Positions 52,921 to 62,435 of a DNA stretch of 64,000 nucleotides are shown here, one piece after another (the stretch's first letter is position 1; every line of letters starts with the position of its first letter). The translations under genes were made by a program, and so were the position numbers. Under the pieces are notes generated by a model. That model saw nothing but the letters and a program-made list of their open reading frames with translations, was not told where the DNA came from and made no database searches. The stretch is from Palsa-504 sp963800415. GTDB taxonomy: Bacteria > Actinomycetota > Actinomycetes > Streptosporangiales > Streptosporangiaceae. The stretch lies in NCBI GenBank assembly GCA_963800415.1, contig CAWDBS010000035.1, positions 1 to 64,000 on the forward strand, written 5' to 3'.

Positions 52921-53658
52921 TCAGTGAGCCGCAACCGACGCCCGGGCCTGGCCGAAAGAGTATCCGGGCCGGCCCCGCCGCGATCGTCGCTCGGCGCGAC
53001 GCTCGGCCCGCCAGTCGCGGCGCTCGGCGCGCCGGTCCTCCCGCTCGGCGCGCCAGTCCCCCCGCGGTCCCCGGTCCCCACGTGGCCCGCTACGCTGGAT
53101 TCTGACCCCGCCGACCAGCGAGAACGCGCGGATGTGGACGGTCGGCGCGCCGGGGCCCGGCTCCGGGCCGCCCTCGACCCTGGTGCCGCCGACCAGGCTG
53201 AAGCCCGACGCCTCGACCCGGATCCCCGGCGGGACCATGATCCGGGTCCCGCCCACCAGCGACACGGTGGTCAGCGTGACCTCGGGGGCGGCCAGCTGCG
53301 CCTCGCTCAGGTCCAGCCGGGTACCGCCGACGATGCTGGCCACGATGACGTGACGGGCCATCCGCCACGGCCCGGAAACCCGCAGCCCGCCGACCGGCGA
53401 GACGTGCCAGGTGGCCGGGGTGGACCCGGGCGCGGCGACGGCACCTGCGACCGCGGGTTCCGCGGGGAGGTCGGCGACGAGCCGGTCGAGTTCGGCCCGC
53501 GTCTTGGCCGCGGTAGCCTGCTCCATCCGCTGGCTGAACTCCTCCAGCGTCACCCGCCCGTCCCCGGCGGCCCGGCTGAGCCGCTCGACGGTCGCATCCC
53601 GTTCGGCATCGGAGGCCCGGATGCCCCCGGCTGGCTGGTCGTCCGTGGTTTCGCCCAT
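52921..53658 (-). CDS. DUF1707 SHOCT-like/LiaF-like protein
   Basis: 245 residues. IRASDAERDATVERLSRAAG and DGRVTLEEFSQRMEQATAAK are the DUF1707 domain. Residues about 90-185 contain repeated SIVGGTRLDL, SLVGGTRIMVPPGIRVEASG and SLVGGTRVEGG, the beta-helix-like DUF2154/LiaF-type region. The C-terminal 50 residues are Arg-rich (DWRAEREDRRAERRDWRAE). The family is cytoplasmic or membrane-linked and tied to cell-envelope stress. No membrane helix is visible. It ends in RASVAAH. Intact. Confidence 0.85.
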   Translation of the reverse strand: MGETTDDQPAGGIRASDAERDATVERLSRAAGDGRVTLEEFSQRMEQATAAKTRAELDRLVADLPAEPAVAGAVAAPGSTPATWHVSPVGGLRVSGPWRMARHVIVASIVGGTRLDLSEAQLAAPEVTLTTVSLVGGTRIMVPPGIRVEASGFSLVGGTRVEGGPEPGPGAPTVHIRAFSLVGGVRIQRSGPRGDRGPRGDWRAEREDRRAERRDWRAERRAERRSRRGRPGYSFGQARASVAAH

Positions 53659-53738
53659 CGCCGCCTCCAGCTGCGCTGCCCCCCGCGCCCACCATAGCGC
53701 CGACGGGTCCTTCCGGGCGGCCGGCCGGTCTCGCAGGT

Positions 53739-53768
53739 GCCGGGAAGGGCCGGACGGCCCTTCCCGGC
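53739..53768. terminator. Perfect 13-bp hairpin
   Basis: GCCGGGAAGGGCC (53739-53751), loop GGAC, exact complement to 53768. It lies 80 bases upstream of the DUF1707 start, so on the minus strand it would end transcription of a gene now lost. Confidence 0.55.
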
Positions 53769-54045
53769 GGGACCTCGGGCCGCAGCGCTCGCCGACCGGA
53801 GCAGGCTGGAGAAACTAAAGTGCCCGTGAACGGCGGAGGTGAATGGAGATGACATCCGGGAAAGGACTGACGGATAGCCGGCCCGGCCAGCCCGCCAGCC
53901 CAGCGCCCTGGAACGCCTGCACCCGCCCGGGCCCAGGAGCTCGTACCATCCCCGGCACCCTGAAACGGCCAGCTACTACCGTTTCCCCCGCCCGCCCGCC
54001 AGGCAGGCGGCCAGGCGGGGCAAACCTAATCTGCTACGGCACTAG

Positions 54046-55256
54046 CGGTGGTTTGTTGACTCTGGAGCGGGTTGGCGGTATGACCGGGGGTAGTGTCGTG
54101 CGGTGCTCAGGGGTGTGTGATGACGGCACGTCGGCCATGTCCTGTGGCGCCGGGCCCGCTGGAGGGGTATGCGGCCCGGTTCGATGACCTGTTTACGCGG
54201 GTGGCTCAGCGGCGGGGGTTCCGGGAGTACCTGGCCGGGCTGCTGGCTCCGCGGGACCGGAACAAGACGCTGACCGCGCTGGCCGGCGCCGAGCCGGTAA
54301 CCGGGGCGCAGCACCCGGCGGTCCAGCGGCTGCAGTTCCTCTTGTCGGAGTCCCGGTGGGATCCGGAGCGGGTCAACGCCCGGCGGCTGGAGCTGCTGCT
54401 GAGTGACCCGGCGACCGCGCCGCATGGCGGCGGGGTGCTGGTGCTCGACGATTCGGGGGACCGCAAGGACGGGGTGAAGACCGCGCACGTGGGCCATCAG
54501 TGGCGACGGGACCTGGGCCTACGGCCCGGACGCGCACACCCCGGTGGACGCGGCCCGCACGCTGGCCTGGGACGGGCCGGAGGATCCCGGCGACTGGCAG
54601 CCGGTGACCCGGGCCTTCCGCGGCGGGCACGCCGAGACCTGGTGGGCCGCTGACGCCACGCTGGGCTGGTGGGGCCCGGACGGGCTCACCCGCCTGGTGG
54701 TGGCGACCGCCGACCCGGGCACCCTGCCGGACAAGGCGACCTGGTACCTGGCCGCCAACCTGCCCCGCCCCGGCGGCCCGCGCGAGGCAAACAGCGTTTA
54801 CCCGGCCGCGGACCTGGCCGAGATCGTGCGGATCTACGGCATCCGGCACTGGGTCGAGCAGAGCTACAAGCAGGTCAAGGACGAGCTGGGCTGGGCCGAC
54901 TTCCAGGTCCGCTCCGATGTCGCGATCCGCCGCCACCAGGCCCTGGTCAACTGCGCGTTCTCATTTTGCTGGGCCGCCTGGTTCGCCGAACACCCGCCGC
55001 AGCATGACGCGGCACCGCAGCCCGGGCCCGGCGGCGGAGAGAGGGGGCGCCGACGCCGCCGTACCACCGCCGCCGGCGCCGTCCTGGCCGCGGGCGCTGC
55101 GCGCGATACGCGCATGGCTTTCCCCCTGGATCGCGCTGCAGCGCTGCTGGACCGCATGGTCCAAGGCGCCCCCGCCCCCGCAGCTGCAAGCCCTGATCGA
55201 CTCGGTCGCGGCAGGCTGCGGCCTGCACCTCTACATCCCGAATTAACAAACTACCG
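54046..55256 (+). mobile_element. IS701-family element with CTAG target duplication, internally deleted
   Basis: Ends CGGTGGTTTGTTGA (54046) and TTAACAAACTACCG (to 55256), flanked by CTAG at 54042-54045 and 55257-55260. YTAR is the known IS701-family target. The transposase inside has lost its centre. Confidence 0.85.
54120..55246 (+). pseudogene. IS701-family transposase, deleted and frameshifted
   Basis: The N-terminal part (PLEGYAARFDDLFTRVAQRR, FLLSESRWDPERVNARRLEL) reaches the first DDE Asp in GVLVLDDSGDRKDG and AHVGHQW. It then jumps out of frame to the C-terminal part (VDAARTLAWDGPEDPGDWQP, IRHWVEQSYKQVKDELGWAD with the Glu). The segment with the second Asp is deleted. A further frameshift near 55020 moves the end to RAWLSPWIALQRCWTAWSKA and the stop at about 55246. 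Inactive. Confidence 0.85.
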
Positions 55257-55443
55257 CTAGCGTGCGCACGCTAACAACGAGAGTGGCGTAACCCGTTACA
55301 GCCAGCCCATCGTGGCCAGGTCGTCCTTAAGGTTCGTCGGCAACTCGGCGGGCGGAGAGATGAAGGCCTCGGCGGCGGGCGGGAGTCCGAGGCAGTCGGC
55401 TTGCCGGACGCGGCCGACCTCGTGGGCGGCCCGGCGAGAGTCG

Positions 55444-56865
55444 TCACCGCCGTCCGGCCGGGCCGCGCGACCACCATGGGCGTGGCCACAACCAGGTAGA
55501 TACCAGGGCCGCGACCACGACCACTGTGATCCATACGGCGGTTGGGCCAGTGTGCGCGACCTCCATGCTGAAAGCGAAGAGCGCCACTGCGGCAGCGATC
55601 ATGGAGAGCGGACGACGCTTCACGAGGTTCCGCATCCGCGGGCCCGTGTGGCGCGCGGGGGGCTGCGCCGCGCTTGGACCTGGCCGGGTTGCGGCGTTCC
55701 AGGCGTCGCTCAGCTTGAGGGTCGGTCCGGTGTGCAGGATGGCGCCGGCGTAGATGCGCCCGGCGAGCACGACCAGGCCGGCGATGGCGGCGATGGCGAG
55801 GGCGACGGCGATCACGGGCTCCCACCAGGCGGCGGCGCCGATGGCGATGCGGCCGGGCATGGCGAATGGCGCGGTGGCCGGGAAGAGGGAGATCAGTTTC
55901 GACCAGGCGCTGTCGGGGTTGCTGGTGACCACCCAGAAGGAGACGAAGTAGGCGGCACTCAGTACGTAGCTCACGGGTGCGGCGACGTTCGCCGCGTCTT
56001 CTGCCCGCGATGCGAGCGATCCGAGTGCGCCGTAGGCCATGGCGTAGAGGGCGTAGCCCAGGACGAACCATACGATGACCCAGGCGAGCACGCCGCCGCT
56101 GACGGCGGGGATGCCGGCTGGGTGGACGGCGAGGGCAGCGACGAGGGCTGCCAGCGCGGTCACGGCGAACTGGGCGAACCCGAGGAAACCGATGCCGGCG
56201 ACCTTGCCGGCCAGCAGGTTGCGGGCTGGCATCCGGGCGAGCAGCACCTCGACGACGCGGCTGCTCTTTTCTTCCGCCACGCCGGTCAGCACCAGGTTGC
56301 CGTACAGGACGATGGCCAGCAGCAACAGCGCGCTCATGATGATGGCGGCGGTCGCGTTGCCAGTGCTGCGCCCGGCAGTCACGCCAAGCTGCTGGTTCTC
56401 GATGGGCACCGGGGCCATGACCGCGTGCAGCTGGCCGGGATCGATCCCGGCGGCGGCGGCACGCTGCTGGACGGTGACCAGCTGGATGGCTGCGGTGACG
56501 ATCGCGCGCAGTCGCTCGTCTGGCTGGCCACGCCAGGTCAGCGTGCGGGCGTCCACGACGAGCACGGTGATGTTCTGGCCGCGGACGGCCTGCTCCCCGG
56601 CGGCCACGCCGCCGTAGTAGCGGGGGCGTACCGTCACATCGACGGCTTTGCCCTGGTCGATGACGGCGGCGGGCAGCGCGGCGGGGGTGGTGCCGGTGAA
56701 GCCGACGTCCCGGGTGACGGTGCCGGTGTGGATCTTCGCGGCCATGACGATGGCGGTGATCACGAGGGCGAGCGTGATCACGATCCCGGCCCGGAAGACC
56801 TTCGAGCGGCTCCGTTCGCGTATCTCCCGCCTGGCCACCAGCCAGCCCTGCCGCATGCCGTTCAT
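55444..56865 (-). CDS. ABC-2 type (NatB-like) permease
   Basis: 473 residues from the ATG at 56865, whose first bases overlap the stop of the ATPase gene (ATGA). REIRERSRSKVFRAGIVITL starts the first membrane helix (about 22-42). A large extracytoplasmic domain follows (45-165), then helices at about 175-200 (IIMSALLLLAIVLYGNLVLT), the conserved EEKSSRVVEVLLARMPARNL loop, and four more helices. Two extra helices near the C-terminus (about 410-460) are unusual for the family. It resembles NatB-type Na+ or drug exporters. Forms a transporter with the upstream ATPase. Confidence 0.88.
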   Translation of the reverse strand: MNGMRQGWLVARREIRERSRSKVFRAGIVITLALVITAIVMAAKIHTGTVTRDVGFTGTTPAALPAAVIDQGKAVDVTVRPRYYGGVAAGEQAVRGQNITVLVVDARTLTWRGQPDERLRAIVTAAIQLVTVQQRAAAAGIDPGQLHAVMAPVPIENQQLGVTAGRSTGNATAAIIMSALLLLAIVLYGNLVLTGVAEEKSSRVVEVLLARMPARNLLAGKVAGIGFLGFAQFAVTALAALVAALAVHPAGIPAVSGGVLAWVIVWFVLGYALYAMAYGALGSLASRAEDAANVAAPVSYVLSAAYFVSFWVVTSNPDSAWSKLISLFPATAPFAMPGRIAIGAAAWWEPVIAVALAIAAIAGLVVLAGRIYAGAILHTGPTLKLSDAWNAATRPGPSAAQPPARHTGPRMRNLVKRRPLSMIAAAVALFAFSMEVAHTGPTAVWITVVVVAALVSTWLWPRPWWSRGPAGRR

Positions 56866-57758
56866 GCCGCCACCGCCTTCCGGAACAGCTCCGACAGCGT
56901 TGGAGGCTGGTAGGCGAATGAGACGATATCGGCGCGGTCGCGGGCGGCGGCCACGACCGCGGCCAGGTCGGTGTCGCGGCCGACCCGCAGCCGGGCCTGG
57001 CCGTCCTTGGACTCGACGAGTTCCAGCGGGGCTAGCTGGGTCCAGTCCGGCGCCGGGCCTCGGTAGCGGACGTCGACGAACCGGTCCGGCACCTTGGCCC
57101 GCAGCCCGGCCAGCTCGCCGGCCAGCACGATCCGGCCGTGGTCGATGATCACCACGTCCTGGCACAGGTCCTCGACCAGGTCCAGCTGGTGGCTGGAGAA
57201 CAGCACCGTCGCGCCCCCGCCCGCCAGCTCGGCCAGCAACTCGCTCATCGCGCCCATGGCGATCGGATCCAGGCCGGAAAACGGCTCATCGAGCACCAGC
57301 AGGTCCGGGTCGCCGACCAGCGCGGCGATCAGCTGCACCCGCTGCTGGTTGCCGTGCGACAGCGCATCCAGCCGGTCGGCTGCCCGGTCGGCCAGGCCCA
57401 GCCGCTCCAGCCAGGCATACACGCCGCGACTGGCGTCATCCGCCGCGCGCCCGCACAGCTCGCCCAGGTACACCAGCTGGTCCTGCACCCGCATCCGCGG
57501 ATACAGGCCCCGCTCCTCCGGCATGTACCCGAACCGCGTCCGCTCCGCGGCCGAAACCGGGCGGCCGTCCCACCGGACCGTCCCCGCGTCCAGCTCGACC
57601 AGCCCGAACACCGCCCGCATCGCCGTCGTCTTCCCGGCCCCGTTGGGACCCAGGAAGCCGGTCAGCCGGCCCGGCCGGGCGGCGAACGTACACCCATCCA
57701 GGGCAGTCACTGCGCCGAACCGCTTTGCCGCCCCGTCGAAGTCAAGCATTCCCATCAC
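56862..57758 (-). CDS. ABC transporter ATP-binding protein (NatA-like)
   Basis: 298 residues. Walker A GPNGAGKTT, Q-loop region YMPEERGLYPRM, signature LSHGNQQRVQLIAALVGDP (LSGGQ variant LSHGN), Walker B LLVLDEPFSGLDP and H-loop FSSHQLDLVEDL. The C-terminal third is the accessory domain typical of ABC-2 ATPases. The LSHGN variant is common in this family. It drives the NatB-like permease encoded 3 bases into its stop. Start codon ambiguous between GTG 57758 and ATG codons just after. Confidence 0.92.
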   Translation of the reverse strand: MMGMLDFDGAAKRFGAVTALDGCTFAARPGRLTGFLGPNGAGKTTAMRAVFGLVELDAGTVRWDGRPVSAAERTRFGYMPEERGLYPRMRVQDQLVYLGELCGRAADDASRGVYAWLERLGLADRAADRLDALSHGNQQRVQLIAALVGDPDLLVLDEPFSGLDPIAMGAMSELLAELAGGGATVLFSSHQLDLVEDLCQDVVIIDHGRIVLAGELAGLRAKVPDRFVDVRYRGPAPDWTQLAPLELVESKDGQARLRVGRDTDLAAVVAAARDRADIVSFAYQPPTLSELFRKAVAA

Positions 57759-57843
57759 CCCGATCCGAGGTTGTTCTCAATCAAAGCGGAGGCACGCCCG
57801 AGCAGCGGCTAATACAGTCCAACGGCCCTGATGCACAGGACCA

Positions 57844-58374
57844 ATGACCGGTAGCGGCGGCGCACCGCTCCCAGGTACCAGGTCCGGGCAAGAGCCGTAC
57901 GAGATCCCCGCCGAGCCCCGGCCAAAGGTGGCCGACGCCGGCGACTGGGAAGCCGCCGACCAGCTGGCCGAGCGGGGGGACCTGGACCAGCTGCGCGCCC
58001 GGACCGACGCCGGCAACGAGCATGCCGACCAGCAGCTGGTCTACCTGATGACCACGCCGGAGGACCTGGACCAGCTGCGCGCCCGGACCGACGCCGGCAA
58101 CATTAACGCCGCCCAGGAGCTGGCCATCAGGCTGGCCAGGCGGGGGGACCTGGAGGAGCTGCGCGCCCGGACCGACGCGGGCAGCGACTACGCCGGTGAA
58201 CAGCTGACCGGCCTGCTGACCGACCTGCTGATAAAGCAGGACAGGGCCGAAGAAGCGGAGCAGCTCCTCCGTTTTGGCCTGAACCCGGACGGGTCGATTG
58301 CCCGCGAGCGGGATCCAGCACCTCGGCCACGTCGGCGTCATCGACTGTGGCCACCATGGACCACCCGGACATAA
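57844..58374 (+). CDS. Repeat protein with LRARTDAGN motifs
   Basis: 176 residues. Three repeats of about 35 residues: GDLDQLRARTDAGNEHADQQ, EDLDQLRARTDAGNINAAQE and GDLEELRARTDAGSDYAGEQ, each followed by an LxxLL-type helix. This is a two-helix repeat widespread in actinomycetes, sometimes annotated as TPR-like. EEAEQLLRFGLNPDGSIARE near the end is a typical final unit. The last 20 residues (Arg/Pro-rich) may come from a frameshift. Divergent from the ABC operon, 85 bases apart. Function unknown. Confidence 0.7.
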   Translation: MTGSGGAPLPGTRSGQEPYEIPAEPRPKVADAGDWEAADQLAERGDLDQLRARTDAGNEHADQQLVYLMTTPEDLDQLRARTDAGNINAAQELAIRLARRGDLEELRARTDAGSDYAGEQLTGLLTDLLIKQDRAEEAEQLLRFGLNPDGSIARERDPAPRPRRRHRLWPPWTTRT

Positions 58375-58761
58375 TCGCGGCCCTACGGACCTCGAGGTGC
58401 GTGCGGGTAAGGAGCGTGTCACGGGAGCGAAGTCGCAGCGGGTTTCTCGACGTTTCCCTGCGGTGTGTCTGTTACGGCCCCGGACTCCCGAAGCTACGGC
58501 CAACCGCAAAGCAGCAACGGCTGCCCCTGCTGGAATACCGGCGCGCGGCGAGTGCTCGCGCTAGCTGATCCATGACCCGCGTCCTTGCCGGCGTCGGCGC
58601 ATATGGTGCTCTCCAGCTCGCTGTCGCCACTGGCCGTTCCGTTGTTCCGAGCCCCGATCCGTTCGACTGAGGCGAGAACAACCGCTGACCGGGCGCGCCA
58701 GGCGCGCACGCGTCACCGCCGCCGTCAGGGCCGGGCGGGGCCCGGGAGGCGCGCGGTGGCT
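58375..58761. other. No gene recognised
   Basis: About 390 bases between the repeat protein and the alpha-galactosidase remnant. The minus-strand frame that continues into it is a read-through of the broken GH36 gene. Confidence 0.4.
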
Positions 58762-60020
58762 CTACGGCGGTGGCTCCCGGGTGATCTCGAACATCCGGGC
58801 CCGACGGGCCCGCCTGTGCCGGAGCAAGATCGGTCCCTCCGTCGGATCCCGGGCGGATCTGCCACTCGGCGAGATGGGCCGGGTAGGTCTGCCTCAGGCT
58901 GGCCGCCGCGCCCAGGGACGGCGGAAGGGTGATCACCGCGTCCGCGGCGCCGCGGTGCCAGACGTAGAGCAGCGTCCGGCCGGCCGCAGACAGCGCGAGC
59001 GCAAACCGGTCCCCGTACCACTGCGGATAGCCGAGCGGCCACTGCGGCGTCGAGCCGGCGATGTCGTTCCGGATCCGCTTGAACAAGTCGGTCGCGTCGG
59101 TGACGAGCTTGAACTGCTGCGGCGTCATGCCGTGCAGGAAGCCCGACGGGTACAGCCGCCCGCTGAGCCCGGTCACCATCGTGCACGCGATCTCCTCGGC
59201 GGACATCGAGGGTTGCGGGTATGCCCAGTTGCCCGCCTGCTCTGGCAGCATCTGCAGCGAGGCCGCCGCTGCGATCGCGGGATACAGGAGGAAGTCCTCC
59301 TGGTCGGACGTGGACTGGAAGTCGAACAGCTGCAGCATGGCGAAATCGGCGCGCATGGCGCCGGAGCTGCAGTTCTCGAAGACCACCTGCGGGTAGCGCG
59401 CACGCGCTTCCGAGAACCACCGCAGATGGGCGCGGCTGTGGCCGAGCAGGCCTGAGCCGACGGAAAACGCGTCATGGTCCGTGCCGGGACCCGGCGTCAC
59501 GTTGTAATCCAGCTTGAAGAACGAGATGCCGAACTCGCTGATAAGCCGCTCCAGCGTGCCGTTCAGGTGGTCCCGCGCAGCGGGGTGCCGCAGATCGAGG
59601 AATACCGGTCGTGCTCCCGGACACGTCGGCCGTGCCGCTGCAGGAACGCCTCGGATGGCAACGTCGCCGCGACCGGGCTGTGGACCCCGATGACCTCCGG
59701 CTCGAGCCACAAGCCCACTCGCATCCCCGCCGCCTGGATCGCGCGCGTCACGCCGGCCAGGCCGTCTCCGGGGAGAGCGGCGCCGGGAGGGCTCCCAGGC
59801 GCCCACGCTCGGCCACCAGTCGCCGCGCGGGGTGTCGTCGTACCAGCCGGCGTCGATGCAGAAGCATTCGGCGCCTGCACGGGCGGCTGCGTCGATGAGC
59901 GGCAGGAGACGGCCGGTGGTCGGATCGCCGTTGAGCGTGTTCATGTAGTCGTTGAACACCAGCGCCCGTCCTGGGTGCGCGCCCGCCGGAGCCACCTGTC
60001 CTGGCCAGCTGGCCAGCCAC
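58762..60020 (-). pseudogene. GH36 alpha-galactosidase, truncated and frameshifted
   Basis: The minus strand encodes ALVFNDYMNTLNGDPTTGRL, AGAECFCIDAGWYDD, then in another frame VTRAIQAAGMRVGLWLEPEV, then back in frame FGISFFKLDYNVTPGPGTDH (nucleophile Asp in KLDYN), VVFENCSSGAMRADFAMLQL and FQSTSDQEDFLLYPAIA (acid Asp in STSDQED). The C-terminus needs a last shift to end RMFEITREPPP at 58762. The N-terminal beta domain is missing beyond about 60020-60080. It would hydrolyse alpha-galactosides if whole; at least three frame changes make this copy non-functional as read. Confidence 0.88.
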
Positions 60021-60217
60021 TGGCAGACGGAAATGTCACTGCCGCGGCGTATGGTGTCTCCACCGGGGGGTCTGGAGGCGTGATATGGGCTGGTTCAGCG
60101 GCCTGTACCGCAAGATCATCGTTGGATCGTGGAACTCACCGCAGGCCGCCATGACGGCCCGAGGTCCGGGGACCAGGAAGGCTCCAGGTGATGACTGCCT
60201 CCAGCACCAGCATGCCG

Positions 60218-60423
60218 CCACCGTGGCCCGCTCGATCACCAACCCGGACCGGCAGGCGCAGACGCTGGCGACGGTGGCCGAGGCGCTGGCGGCGAGGGGA
60301 GAACCGAGACAGGCGCGCCACGTGGCTTCGGTGGCGTGTGCCGTCGGACGGTGGACAATTGGCGCTGGTGCCGGTGTTCTCGCTGGAACCGTCGGCGGTC
60401 AGAGTGCTCACCGACCCGTAATG
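60218..60423 (+). pseudogene. C-terminal fragment of a helical-repeat (STAND-type) protein
   Basis: Encodes TVARSITNPDRQAQTLATVA and EALAARGEPRQARHVASVAC, then a frameshift and VPVFSLEPSAVRVLTDP. The repeat pattern (I.NPxRQxxxLAxxAEALA) resembles that of the solenoid in the protease-NB-ARC protein at 21.1-26.1 kb. It is probably the end of another such receptor, cut on its N-terminal side. Confidence 0.5.
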
Positions 60424-60477
60424 GAGGCAGCCGCAGGACAGACGTAGTTCCTGGTAGTCAGGTCCCAAGCGGCAGAC

Positions 60478-61455
60478 GTGAAGCTACCCCCCAATATGGT
60501 CGGCGGCGAGAAGTTCACTGTGCCGACTGTTCGGGTACCGCACTGGGTGATGCAAGTCACGATGCATTTTCCTAATTGGCGCATGCGGCGGCTGCTGGCG
60601 GCCGGGCTGCTGCCCGGGCGGGCCGGTCAGCCGGTCAGGGCGGTGGTGCACGTGCCGCTGGCGGACCTGATGCTGCTTGACGGTGACTCGGTGCTGATGC
60701 AGGAGTGGACCGCCCAGGTCCGCGGCCGGTGGGCCGCGCACCGGGCGGCCGCCTCGATGGGCGGTAGCGACGGCGGGGCGTGGCTGGACGGCGACGCCGC
60801 CCGGACGTTCAGCTGCGACGCCTCCCTCACCCCGGTGGTCACCGGCGAGGTCAACCCCGCCGCCCTAGATGACCTGGTCCGGCTCTGCGTGCAGTTGGAC
60901 AAGCTCCGCCGGCACGACGGCACCGCCGGAGAGGGCAGCGCCGGAGAGGGCAGCGCTGGGGACGGCACCGGCAGCGGGACCTGCCCGGCCGGGCCCGGCC
61001 CGGACGCCGCCCGCGCCCGGGACGCCCTGGAGCAGGCCATCATCGGCAAGGCCGTGGACCTGGTCTCCGGGCCCGGCGGGCTGGCGGGGTTCCTGCGCCG
61101 CCGTCAGCTCGGCGCCCGGCTGGGCGGGCCGAGCCTGCCGCTGGACGTCGGAGTATCCTCCGACATCCCGGCCGCGATCCGCCGCGCCGTCATCCTGCGC
61201 GACCAGCACTGCCGGTTCCCCGGCGGCTGCGACCAGCCCGCCGCCGCCTGCGAGGCCCACCACATCACCCACAAAGCCGACGGCGGCAAGACCAGCGTCA
61301 AGGACTGCGCGCTGTTCTGCTTCTTCCACCACCAGGTGGTCATCCACCAATGGGGCTGGACCGTCGTGCTGAACCCCGACGGCAGCACCACCGCCTGGAA
61401 CAAGGACCGGACGAAGGTCCTGCACAGCCACGGCCCCCCGGCCCGGCCGGGGTAA
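60478..61455 (+). CDS. HNH endonuclease domain protein (DUF222/13E12-type), N-terminally truncated
   Basis: 325 residues. The C-terminal HNH region has CRFPGGCDQPAAACEAHHIT (zinc ligands and catalytic HH), GGKTSVKDCALFCFFHHQVV and the final HQWGWTVVLNPDGS. The middle (residues about 35-215) keeps part of DUF222. The N-terminal 35 residues look foreign, so the gene seems fused to a new start after losing the DUF222 N-terminus. A Gly/Ser-rich repeat (GEGSAGEGSAGDGTGSG) lies at about 150-170. Members are common and often linked to mobile or repeated loci; the DNA target is unknown. Confidence 0.75.
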   Translation: MKLPPNMVGGEKFTVPTVRVPHWVMQVTMHFPNWRMRRLLAAGLLPGRAGQPVRAVVHVPLADLMLLDGDSVLMQEWTAQVRGRWAAHRAAASMGGSDGGAWLDGDAARTFSCDASLTPVVTGEVNPAALDDLVRLCVQLDKLRRHDGTAGEGSAGEGSAGDGTGSGTCPAGPGPDAARARDALEQAIIGKAVDLVSGPGGLAGFLRRRQLGARLGGPSLPLDVGVSSDIPAAIRRAVILRDQHCRFPGGCDQPAAACEAHHITHKADGGKTSVKDCALFCFFHHQVVIHQWGWTVVLNPDGSTTAWNKDRTKVLHSHGPPARPG

Positions 61456-61648
61456 TCCCCGGATCACCGCCAGATGCAGCACCGGATGACGCCCGCCAGG
61501 GAACAATGGCCGCGGCGACATCCGGCGCTGCTCATATCCCTGTCGCCGGGCGAAGTTGGGAGGCGCGCCGGGGAGACGAGGGCTAGGGGTCGAGGATCTC
61601 CTCCCTACGCTGACCGGGTTTTGGGCTTCTTGGGTTTCTTAGGTCGGA

Positions 61649-62425
61649 CTAGGGCTGAGGCACTGACTTGATGATGCTGAACACCGCTCCCTGCGGATCG
61701 CCGATCACCGCGATGCGCCCGACCGGGATGTCGAACGGCGCGACCATGACCGTGCCGCCCAGTTCGGCGGCCTTTGCCGCGGCCGCGTCCGCGTCGGCGA
61801 CCTCGAAGTACACGTGCCAGTGGTTCGGCACGCCCGGCATCTGCGGCGCGGTCGTGCCGCCCACCATCCGGCCGCCGGCCTCGAACACCGTGTACGGGCC
61901 GCCGCCCATGTCCATCGTGGAGGTAGTCATGCCGAGCACGTCGGCGTAGAACTTGACGACGCCCGGGTCGGTGGTGATGAGCTCGTTCCAGGTGACCGCA
62001 CCGGGCTCATTCACCAGGGTGGCGCCGATGTGCTGGTTGGCCTGCCACAGCGCCACCGGCGCGCCGGCCGGGTCCAGGACGAAGGCCATCCGCCCGGCGT
62101 CCATGACGTCGAACGGCGCCATCGCGACCTTGCCGCCGGCGGCTTCGACCCGGCCGGCGGCCTCGTCGACCGAGTCCACGGCGAGGTAGGTGTTCCACAT
62201 GGGCGGCGCGCCGGCCGCGGCCAGTTCGGGTGACTGCGAGGCGATGGCGGCGACCGGATGGCCGCCGAGCACGGCCATCGAGTACATGCGCCCCTGCGGC
62301 ATGGGCTGGTCGTCGTAGGTCCAGCCGAACAGGCCGGCGTAGAACGCCTTCGCGGCGTCCTGGTCGCTGGTCTGGAGGTCCACCCAGTTCGGCGTGCCCT
62401 GGGCGTATGAGGTCATGGTGGGCAT
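61649..62425 (-). CDS. VOC-family (glyoxalase-like) protein, two modules
   Basis: 258 residues from the ATG at 62425 with AGGGGGAA upstream. Two vicinal-oxygen-chelate modules: the first spans GTPNWVDLQTSDQDAAKAFY to APVALWQANQHIG (about 8-125), the second PGAVTWNELITTDPGVVKFY to GAVFSIIKSV (130-255). Metal-ligand positions in such two-module proteins vary and no clear His/Glu set is seen. It follows the isomerase gene by 10 bases in one operon with an ArsR regulator. Likely role is binding or resistance to a small molecule. Confidence 0.88.
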   Translation of the reverse strand: MPTMTSYAQGTPNWVDLQTSDQDAAKAFYAGLFGWTYDDQPMPQGRMYSMAVLGGHPVAAIASQSPELAAAGAPPMWNTYLAVDSVDEAAGRVEAAGGKVAMAPFDVMDAGRMAFVLDPAGAPVALWQANQHIGATLVNEPGAVTWNELITTDPGVVKFYADVLGMTTSTMDMGGGPYTVFEAGGRMVGGTTAPQMPGVPNHWHVYFEVADADAAAAKAAELGGTVMVAPFDIPVGRIAVIGDPQGAVFSIIKSVPQP

Positions 62426-62435
62426 TATTTTCCCC

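Noticed and set aside
55312..56913. 533-codon plus-strand frame opposite the ABC permease
   Set aside because: Gly/Asp-rich shadow of membrane helices on the other strand.
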